Origin: JBHHZI01 sp046757965
GTDB lineage: Bacteria > Acidobacteriota > Polarisedimenticolia > SMYD01
Length of the DNA: 27,153 bases
Reading direction: 5' to 3'
Assembly: GCA_046757965.1 (NCBI GenBank)
Contig: JBHHZI010000028.1
Span: forward strand, 1-27,153
How positions within the stretch are numbered: position 1 is the first letter of the stretch; each line of letters begins with the position of its first letter. Shown piece by piece: positions 1 through 6,558 of this stretch. The translations under genes were made by a program, and so were the position numbers. The notes under the pieces were generated by a model that saw nothing but the letters and a program-made list of their open reading frames with translations, did no database searches and had not been told where the DNA came from.

Positions 1-618
1 CCTGGCCGACGCCCGATGCCTGCATCCGCAGAACGCCTGATACGCTTGTTTTGGGTCTAGAGGCAGGGGCGCGTCTGCGGCCAGCCACCGACATCTACCA
101 GCTCGCAGCGACGCTATGGGATCTGCTGACAGGTAAGCCGCCAGACCGTGATCATAGAACCACGACATCCTCTGCGCACGCGCCGGTGCAGGTCCTCGAT
201 TGCCTGGACGAGGCCCTATCAGCAGAACCAGGAGCCCGACCGCCTTCGGCGGAACAGTTGGGCAGCAGAATCGCAGCAGCGCGCAGGCCCTGTAGTGGGC
301 GACGGACGGGGCGAAGAATCACCCTGGACTCTCTCACCGCGGCAGTTCCTCGCCTATACCCTCAACAATCATGCCGTGGAACCGAGACGGACCGGTGACG
401 TCCGGCAGGCGGCCCGGGTCTATCGCCGCGCGCTGCGCCTCGACAGGCGGTGCCAGCCATGCCTGTACAGCTATGCCAACCTGCTCGCCGCAAGAGGCCG
501 GCCGGCAGGAGCCCGGCGGCTATATGATCGGGCCCTGCGGCTCGATCCGTGGGATAACGATGCCCGACGAAACCGGGAGGCCCTCCCACCGCGGGCCACG
601 TCCCGCTCGCCGTGGTGA
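1..618 (+). pseudogene. Frameshifted, 5'-truncated Ser/Thr kinase C-lobe fused to TPRs
   Basis: Two reading frames together resemble one kinase-TPR protein. Frame 3 (about 3-398) holds a kinase C-lobe: the subdomain IX-like run TDIYQLAATLWDLLTGKPP is followed by a helical segment ending SAEQLGSRIAAAR, as in the final lobe of PknB-like kinases. Frame 1 (about 330-618) then gives one and a half to two TPR units (DVRQAARVYRRALRLD and GARRLYDRALRLDP). Neither frame alone makes a complete protein. The join must fall at about 280-340, so one indel explains the pattern. The kinase N-lobe and catalytic loop would lie left of the window, and the expected subdomain VIII GTPxYxAPE motif is not recognisable, which suggests real decay. 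A sequencing or assembly indel in a live gene is the alternative. Confidence 0.6.
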
Positions 619-631
619 CCACGCGCCGCGA

Positions 632-660
632 TTGCCGGGACCCCGGCGCCACACTATATT
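632..660 (+). promoter_or_regulatory. Sigma70-like promoter for the ATP-grasp/transglutaminase operon
   Basis: TTGCCG (632-637) and TATATT (655-660) are separated by exactly 17 bases. Transcription would start near 667, leaving a leader of about 100 bases before the ATG at 771. It is the clearest promoter in the gap after the broken kinase gene and the only obvious one before the tightly packed genes that follow. Confidence 0.6.
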
Positions 661-770
661 CGGGCCGGAGCCGGTGAAACCTGTTTCTTGCCACGATCTC
701 GCGGGTCTGAGGCAGATCGGCGGGCTTCGTGCGCCGGAGCCCGGTTCCATCCATGAAGGACCGTCCAGAG

Positions 771-2351
771 ATGACTCGCGTCTCGACCTCTGCCGTCGTT
801 CTCGTGCTGCTCACCGTCCTGCTGGTGGGGTACAAGATCTTCTTCGCCGGCTATTCCCTCGCCGCCATCGTCCCGGTCAACGCCTACGATGTGCGCACGG
901 AGATCCGGTTCGAGGGCCACGACACGGATGTCCGCGTCCGCACCTTCCTGCCCGGCGGGAATGACCGCCAGCGCGTCGGCGAGATCATCGAATCGTCCGC
1001 CGACCTCGAGCCGACCGAGTCATTCGAGAACGACAGCCGGCGCATCACCTGGGAGGGTGCGTCGATCACCGGACCCCGGACACTGTCGGTGGACTACCGG
1101 GTCTGGCCCCGCGCGGTCCGGTTCATCCTGCCCACCGGTCAACCGATTCCACAGGAGATACCCCGGCTGGTGGTTCCCGACCTGCGGGCCACGCCGGATA
1201 TCCAGGCGGACGCGCCCGAGATCGTGGCGCTGCTGGACGACATCGCGCCGGCACCGCGCACCATCGACAGGACCTTGCGGGCCATCTTCGACTACACCCA
1301 TGAGCAGCTCGAGCCCTTCCCCTTCAAGGGCACCACCGACGCCCTCACCGCCTACCGGCTCGGCCAGGGCTCCTGCAATGGCAAGGGGCGCCTGTTCGCC
1401 GCGCTGGCTCGCCGCGCGGGACTGCCGACCCGGCTGGTCGGCGGCCTGATCCTCTCCTCGGGCAGCAAGAAGACCTCCCATCAGTGGGTGGAGACCTGGG
1501 TGAACGGCGTCTGGGTGCCGTTCGGCCCTCTCAACGGGCACTTCGCCGAGATCCCGGCGAAGTACCTGCGCCTCTACACCGGCGATGAGGTGCTGTTCAG
1601 CCACTCGGCGAACATCAACTTCGACTACCTGTTCACCATCCGCCGGCGACTGGCGGCGCGGCGCACACTGGCCGCCGGCGTCGACGCGCCGCCGTGGGCC
1701 TCGGCCCGGCTCTGGCGTCTGTTCGGACAACTCGGCATCCCCCTCGAGGTCCTGCGCATCCTCATCATGCTGCCGCTGGGCGCCATGGTCACGGTCATCT
1801 TCCGCAACGTGATCGGCATGCAGACGTTCGGCACCTTTCTCCCGGCGCTGATCGCCGTGGCCTGCCGCGGCACCGGCCTGCTCTGGGGGCTGGCGGGCTT
1901 CGCTCTCCTGCTGGCACTGGTGGGCGTGGCGCGCCTCTTCCTGGACCGGATGAACCTGCTGCACACGCCGAAGCTGGCGGTCATGTTGACCCTGGTGATC
2001 CTCGGGATGATCGGCCTGAGCACCGCCGCCGCGGCGCGCGGCGCCGGGCAGCTCGCCTACATCAGTCTGTTTCCCATCGCGGTCACGACCCTGACTGCCG
2101 AGCGCTTCTCCCTCACCGTCCAGGAGGAAGGCTGGCGCGAAGCGATCAGCCTCTCGCTCCAGACCGGCATGGTGGTGGCAGCCTGCTTCGCCGTGATGGA
2201 GTCGGTGGCCCTGCAATCGGTGTTCATGGCGTTTCCCGAGCTGCTGCTGACGGTGATCGCGGTGGATCTCTGGCTGGGGCGCTGGATGGGACTGCGGCTG
2301 ACCGAGTACCACCGCTTCGGATCGCTGCTTTCAGGGCGCGGTCATGCGTGA
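771..2351 (+). CDS. Membrane protein: periplasmic transglutaminase-like domain plus seven C-terminal TM helices
   Basis: The 526-aa protein has an N-terminal membrane anchor (about 8-28), a transglutaminase/papain-like domain (about 170-275) and seven hydrophobic segments from about 325 to the C-terminus. This matches the Pfam architecture of transglutaminase-like domains labelled inactive and fused to 7 TM helices (Transglut_i_TM / 7TM_transglut). Cys202 (GSCNGK) and His237 (SHQWVETW) are present. The usual WVPxDPT aspartate is Gly252 (WVPFGPLN), with Asn255 nearby. I chose ATG 771 over GTG 729 and ATG 753 because AAGGA (756-760) sits ten bases upstream and this start puts the signal anchor at the N-terminus. 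The gene overlaps the ATP-grasp gene by 8 bases. In Proteobacteria the same two families are neighbours, with poorly defined function. A role in processing or moving the ligase product is my inference. Confidence 0.85.
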   Translation: MTRVSTSAVVLVLLTVLLVGYKIFFAGYSLAAIVPVNAYDVRTEIRFEGHDTDVRVRTFLPGGNDRQRVGEIIESSADLEPTESFENDSRRITWEGASITGPRTLSVDYRVWPRAVRFILPTGQPIPQEIPRLVVPDLRATPDIQADAPEIVALLDDIAPAPRTIDRTLRAIFDYTHEQLEPFPFKGTTDALTAYRLGQGSCNGKGRLFAALARRAGLPTRLVGGLILSSGSKKTSHQWVETWVNGVWVPFGPLNGHFAEIPAKYLRLYTGDEVLFSHSANINFDYLFTIRRRLAARRTLAAGVDAPPWASARLWRLFGQLGIPLEVLRILIMLPLGAMVTVIFRNVIGMQTFGTFLPALIAVACRGTGLLWGLAGFALLLALVGVARLFLDRMNLLHTPKLAVMLTLVILGMIGLSTAAAARGAGQLAYISLFPIAVTTLTAERFSLTVQEEGWREAISLSLQTGMVVAACFAVMESVALQSVFMAFPELLLTVIAVDLWLGRWMGLRLTEYHRFGSLLSGRGHA

Positions 2352-3243
2352 GCCGCGCCTCCTCTCCTTCTGGGGCGGCGGTACCGACATCCTGGGCCTC
2401 AATGCCCGCAACCTGCAATATGTCCACGCCCTCAACCCTCGCCGCTTCTTTCCCCTGGCGGACGACAAGATCCGGACGAAGGCCGTCCTCTCGAAGGCCG
2501 GCGTGCCTCATCCGAAGACCATGGCCGTCTTCGCCAACCTGGCCGAGATCAGCCGGGCTCGCCCCGCCCTGACGAGCGCGGGAGAGTTCGTGGTGAAGCC
2601 GGCCCGCGGCCGCCGGGGCAGCGGCATCCTGGTCATCGCCCGGGCCGACGAGGACGGGTTCCATTCCCCCGGGGGGGATTCGATGTCGTGGATGAGCCTG
2701 CGCCGCGCCATGGGCGACATCCTCTTTGGGGTGCACAGCGTCGGGCATGACGACCGGGTGCTCGTCGAGCAGCGGGTTCATCCGGACCCGGACCTGGGCG
2801 GGCTGTCCACCTGCGGGCTGCCGGATGTCCGCGTGCTGCTGCTCCATCAGGCACCGGTGATGGCCATGATGCGCGTGCCGACGCGCGCCTCCGGCGGCCG
2901 CGCCAACCTGCACCAGGGCGCCCCCGGCATCGCCATCCGGCTGGATGACGGGCACGCCTTCCGGTGCCTGGCGAGCGGCGAGCCGCTCACCCACCATCCG
3001 GACACCAGTGCCCCGATGGTCGGGTTCGACGTTCCCCGCTGGCCGGACATTCTCCACGCCGCCCGCCGCGCGGCCGCCAGCTTGCCACTCCCCTACCTCG
3101 GCGTCGACATCGTGGTCGATCGGAACGCCGGCCCGCTGGTCATGGAGGTCAACGTCCGGCCGGGCCTGGAGATCCAGAACATCAACGGCGCCGGCCTGCG
3201 AGCCCGGCTGGCCGCGATCCGATGCGACGAAGAGCCGGCATGA
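2344..3243 (+). CDS. RimK-like ATP-grasp ligase (alpha-L-glutamate ligase-related family)
   Basis: The 299-aa cytoplasmic ATP-grasp enzyme resembles the RimK-related family annotated 'alpha-L-glutamate ligase-like' (TIGR02291-type), which pairs with 7TM-transglutaminase proteins. Visible parts are the N-terminal segment with KAVLSKAGVPHPKT, the ATP-binding VVKPARGRRGSG with Lys85, VLVEQRVHP, a DVRVLLL strand, RASGGRANLHQGA, and the metal/ATP site GVDIVVD (Asp255) through VMEVNVRPG (Glu268, Asn270). All expected ATP-grasp elements appear intact, so it should activate a carboxylate as acyl-phosphate and join it to an amine. Substrate is not readable from sequence; an amino acid or peptide carboxylate is the family expectation. 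Its ATG lies inside the end of the upstream gene and its stop overlaps the TPR gene start (ATGA), which argues for translational coupling. Confidence 0.88.
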   Translation: MREPRLLSFWGGGTDILGLNARNLQYVHALNPRRFFPLADDKIRTKAVLSKAGVPHPKTMAVFANLAEISRARPALTSAGEFVVKPARGRRGSGILVIARADEDGFHSPGGDSMSWMSLRRAMGDILFGVHSVGHDDRVLVEQRVHPDPDLGGLSTCGLPDVRVLLLHQAPVMAMMRVPTRASGGRANLHQGAPGIAIRLDDGHAFRCLASGEPLTHHPDTSAPMVGFDVPRWPDILHAARRAAASLPLPYLGVDIVVDRNAGPLVMEVNVRPGLEIQNINGAGLRARLAAIRCDEEPA

Positions 3244-5234
3244 CCTCCACGACCGTCAGGGAAAGTCCGATCCCGGTGCTCATCATCCTGGTGGCGCTGT
3301 TTGGTTTCGTCGAGTACCTGCATCGGTCGGTGGCCAATCGAGAGGACCGGCCGCTGCTGGTCCAGGTTCCCGACCAGTTCATCGCGCCGCCGCCACCCGG
3401 CCACGACGACGTCTTCTCCGGCGCCGATGGCGCCCTGCGCGGCGACCTGAACGGGCCATCCGCCGGGCCGTTGCATGCCGCTTCCCGCGACCTGGCCGCG
3501 CGGGGACAGGTCGCGGACGCCCTGGACAAGCTCGACGCCTCCCTGAAGACCGAGGGCGTGGCGGATGCCACTCGCCTGCACGAGCGCGGCATCCTCCTCC
3601 TGCGTCTCGATCGCCCCGCCGACGCCCTCGCCCCGCTGCAGGCGGCGGCGAAGCTCGCGTCCCCTGCCGCCACGCTGCTGTTCAACCTCGGCCTGGCGCA
3701 GTCCCGCAGCGGCGATGAGGGGGCCGCGGAGCGGTCGTACCGGCAGGCGCTGGCGATCAATCCCGCCCTCGACAGCGCCTGGAACAATCTGGGGCTCCTG
3801 CTGGAGAGATCCGGGTCGCACACGGACGCGCTCGCCGCCCTCCGCCAGGCGGTCGACTACGCCCCGTCCGGCGCCCGCTTCCGCGCCCAGACCAACCTGG
3901 CCCGCCTGCTCCTCGACGATGATCGCACCGAGGAGGCCCGGGGCCTGGTGGACGATGCCATGCGCTCGGCCCCCTCGGCCCTGGCGCCCCGGCTGCTGGC
4001 CGCCTCCATCGCAGCTCGGGGCGCCGGCGGCGAGGCCGAGGCCCGCCGGCTGTACGCCCGGACCCTCCGACTGGCGCCGGGGAACCCCGTGCCCCTGTTC
4101 AGCGCGGCCCGGTTCGAGAACCGTTTCGGCCATGTCGAGGCGGCCGAACGGCACTACCGGGAGGCCCTGGAACTCGACCCGACGTTCCGGACCGCGCGCT
4201 TCAACCTGGGCCTGCTGTTGCTGAACACCGGCCGCGCCGCCGATGCCGCACGAGAATTCGAGCTGCTCGGGCAGACGGGAGAGGACGCGCGCGCCGCCTT
4301 CGGGCTGGCACGCGCGCGACGGGCCCTGGGCGATCCGGCCGGTGCCGAGGCCGCCTACCGCCAGGCCATCGAGCAGGCCGGCGGCACCTACCCGGAGGTC
4401 TTCTTCAATCTGGGCGCTCTCTTCCATGATACCGGGCGCAACGACGAGGCGGCGGCGGCCTACCGGACCGCCACCCGGCAGCGCCAGGGCTACACCGCGG
4501 CATGGCTCAATCTCAGCCTCCTGCTGATGGACATGAATCGGCCGGACGCAGCCCTGGACGCCGTCGAACACGCCCTCGCCGCGAGCGCCGACAACCCCAA
4601 GGCCTGGTTCGTTCGCGGGCGCCTGCTCTCCGAGGCGCACCGCTCCCGGGCCGCCATCGCCGCCTACGAGGAAGCGGTCCGTCTGCGCCCGGCGTACAGC
4701 AAGGCGCTTCTCAACGCGGCGGTCCTGCATTCTCGCGCCGGCGAGGACGGCGAGGCCATCGGCCTCTACCGGCGCCTGCTCGCCGGCGACCCGCACAACG
4801 CCGCCGCCTGGTTCAATCTCGGCCTCGCCCTGCGGCGAGAACACCGCGATGACGAGGCCACACAGGCGTACGAGGCGGCCCTGCAATCCGACCCGACCTC
4901 CGTCGCCGCCGCGCAGAACCTCGGCGTTCTGTACGTGCGCGCCGGTCGCATCGAGGACGCGCGGCGGGTGTTCCGGGAAGGCCTGGAGCACCACCCCGAC
5001 AACGTCGCCCTGCGCTTCAACATGGCACTGCAGATGGAAAAAGAGGACGAGATCGACGAGGCGATCACCGAGGTCCGTCGGGTCCTCCAGCTCCGCCCCG
5101 ACCATGATCGAGCGTGGCAGGTACTCTCACGTCTGCTCGAGAAGTCCGGTCAGCACACCGAGGCGGAACGGGCTGCCGCCCACGCGGCGGACACCGCCTC
5201 GCCGGCATCGTCTCGCGCCGAGGAACGTCCATGA
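3240..5234 (+). CDS. Membrane-anchored TPR-repeat protein
   Basis: This 664-aa protein has an N-terminal hydrophobic segment (about 11-25, IPVLIILVALFGFVEYL), a proline-rich linker (IAPPPPG) and roughly fifteen tandem TPRs from about 75 to 645 (for example AERSYRQALAINPALDSAWN). The anchor without a clear cleavage site implies a periplasmic solenoid tethered to the inner membrane. It would act as a scaffold; no catalytic motif is visible. The start is ATG 3240, overlapping the ligase stop as ATGA; an upstream in-frame ATG at 2964 lies deep inside the ligase gene and is rejected. Long periplasmic TPR proteins bridge synthesis complexes to outer-membrane barrels in exopolysaccharide export systems, so the next barrel gene is a plausible partner. 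This is an inference from context. Confidence 0.8.
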   Translation: MTSTTVRESPIPVLIILVALFGFVEYLHRSVANREDRPLLVQVPDQFIAPPPPGHDDVFSGADGALRGDLNGPSAGPLHAASRDLAARGQVADALDKLDASLKTEGVADATRLHERGILLLRLDRPADALAPLQAAAKLASPAATLLFNLGLAQSRSGDEGAAERSYRQALAINPALDSAWNNLGLLLERSGSHTDALAALRQAVDYAPSGARFRAQTNLARLLLDDDRTEEARGLVDDAMRSAPSALAPRLLAASIAARGAGGEAEARRLYARTLRLAPGNPVPLFSAARFENRFGHVEAAERHYREALELDPTFRTARFNLGLLLLNTGRAADAAREFELLGQTGEDARAAFGLARARRALGDPAGAEAAYRQAIEQAGGTYPEVFFNLGALFHDTGRNDEAAAAYRTATRQRQGYTAAWLNLSLLLMDMNRPDAALDAVEHALAASADNPKAWFVRGRLLSEAHRSRAAIAAYEEAVRLRPAYSKALLNAAVLHSRAGEDGEAIGLYRRLLAGDPHNAAAWFNLGLALRREHRDDEATQAYEAALQSDPTSVAAAQNLGVLYVRAGRIEDARRVFREGLEHHPDNVALRFNMALQMEKEDEIDEAITEVRRVLQLRPDHDRAWQVLSRLLEKSGQHTEAERAAAHAADTASPASSRAEERP

Positions 5235-5341
5235 GGCCGGTCTACCCGATTGCGGTCGCCGCCGCTCGATCCCGCCGCCGGTGCCTGACCGCAGGTCTTT
5301 CACCGGACCCCGCGACCCGTTACGCTCCCGCAGCCGCGTAG
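5231..5341 (+). CDS. Possible 36-residue ORF coupled to the TPR gene
   Basis: An ATG at 5231 overlaps the TPR stop as ATGA and follows a GAGGAA Shine-Dalgarno-like stretch (5219-5224) by six bases. The ORF encodes an Arg/Ala-rich peptide (MRPVYPIAVAAARSRRRC...) ending at 5341, without a recognisable domain. The initiation context is as good as that of the real genes, but the composition is what unselected high-GC sequence produces. It may be a leader peptide, a gene remnant or chance. Confidence 0.25.
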   Translation: MRPVYPIAVAAARSRRRCLTAGLSPDPATRYAPAAA

Positions 5342-5350
5342 GACCCACAC

Positions 5351-5380
5351 CGGAGAACCCCTCACACTCATCGGAGAACC
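5351..5380 (+). promoter_or_regulatory. Duplicated Shine-Dalgarno-like element before the barrel gene
   Basis: The nonamer CGGAGAACC occurs twice, at 5351-5359 and 5372-5380, 21 bases apart. The second copy puts GGAGA at the right distance from ATG 5383 and decides that start. The first copy has no start codon behind it. It may be a duplication relic or a standby ribosome site. Confidence 0.4.
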
Positions 5381-5382
5381 TC

Positions 5383-6540
5383 ATGCTTCCCTCGTTGATT
5401 CGCTCGCTGTCCAGTCGCATCGCACACTCCTCGGGACGCCGCCTCGGCCTGGCCGTGCTGCCGCTCGTCGCGCTCGGCGTGGTCTCGACACCGGCGCAGA
5501 CGGCCGGCCCCTGGCACCTGCGGCTGGCCGCGTCGGCGAGCAGCCGCTACGACGACAACATCCTGAGCCTCTCCGATCGGGATCAGGCCCGCCTCAAGGA
5601 CCCGGTCCTGCGCAACTCCGATCGCTTCCGCATCGAGAGCGAGGACGATGTCATCCTCATTCCCCGGGCCACGCTGAGGCTGGAGCGCTCGCCCCGTCGC
5701 GGGCGCGAGACCGCCTTCTCGGTGAGCGCCCGCGCCTTCGACTACCAGCGCAACAGCGTCAAGGATTTCCAGGAGTATGTGTTCACCTTCCGCCAGGAAC
5801 TGAACGTCAGCCGCCGGCACCTCTCCACGGTCTCGGCCGGCTTCTCGCACATCCCGCGGTTCTACCTCCGGCAGCTCGTCGACGACGACGCGTCACTGGC
5901 CGCCGGCATGACCGTGCGCAATTCCGCCGACTACGCGCGCAATCGTGCCTTCTTCCGCTACTCCCAGGAGATTCTCAACCGCACCCTCTCGGTGGCGGGG
6001 ACCTACGCCCGCGAGCGTCGCAACTACAACGACAACTTCAACGAGCGCGACGCCAACAGCGACGTCTCGGGAGTCCGGTTCACCTACTTTCCCCTGCACC
6101 GGAACCGGCTCCGGATCCGGCCGTACTACGAGCACGAGCGGCGCGGTTCCCGCGGCGATCTAGGCAGCACGGCGGTGGTCGACGATGACGTGGCGTTCAG
6201 CTCGGACCTCTTCGGCGTGGACGTGCGCTGGCTGTGGGGGCACGACGCCCACCACCGCCGCTCCGTGACCCTCTGGTTCAACAACGAGGACCGCGACTTC
6301 GGCACATCCAACGTGATGGACACGGGACACTTCGGCCGCTCGGACGACATCGACCAGATCGGCGCCACCTACGGCTTCGAGCTGGGACCGGTCTGGAAGG
6401 TCGACCTGGGCTACCGGTACCGCAACAACGACCTCTCCCTGCCGGGCGCCCTCGGCGGCACCACGATCACATCTTTTTCCAAGAACGTCTTCACCGCCAC
6501 GCTCCGCTATCGTTTCCGCTTTCATCGCGCCGCGTCATGA
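5383..6540 (+). CDS. Outer-membrane beta-barrel protein
   Basis: The 385-aa protein has a long signal peptide (basic region followed by LGLAVLPLVALGVV, probable cleavage after TPAQTA near residue 41). The mature part alternates hydrophobic and polar residues in short aromatic-edged strands throughout, for example LRIRPYYEHERRGS and WKVDLGYRYRNND. The SRYDDNIL motif just after the signal peptide is typical of BBP2-like outer-membrane barrels. Length fits about 14-16 strands. The last strand ends YRFRFHRAAS, so the usual terminal aromatic is a few residues in from the end. It is the last gene of the operon, about 150 bases after the TPR gene, and converges on the VWFA gene with an 18-base gap. 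I see no internal promoter. It probably supplies the outer-membrane component of the upstream system. Confidence 0.75.
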   Translation: MLPSLIRSLSSRIAHSSGRRLGLAVLPLVALGVVSTPAQTAGPWHLRLAASASSRYDDNILSLSDRDQARLKDPVLRNSDRFRIESEDDVILIPRATLRLERSPRRGRETAFSVSARAFDYQRNSVKDFQEYVFTFRQELNVSRRHLSTVSAGFSHIPRFYLRQLVDDDASLAAGMTVRNSADYARNRAFFRYSQEILNRTLSVAGTYARERRNYNDNFNERDANSDVSGVRFTYFPLHRNRLRIRPYYEHERRGSRGDLGSTAVVDDDVAFSSDLFGVDVRWLWGHDAHHRRSVTLWFNNEDRDFGTSNVMDTGHFGRSDDIDQIGATYGFELGPVWKVDLGYRYRNNDLSLPGALGGTTITSFSKNVFTATLRYRFRFHRAAS

Positions 6541-6558
6541 CCGCCGCTGACGATCGCC

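Noticed and set aside
2964..3239. Longer start for the TPR protein
   Set aside because: It would overlap about 90 codons of the ATP-grasp gene; the segment lacks the signal anchor, and ATG 3240 gives a normal ATGA coupling.
3093..5105. 670-codon minus-strand open frame opposite the TPR gene
   Set aside because: Its composition mirrors the TPR codon pattern on the opposite strand; no start signal or domain supports it.
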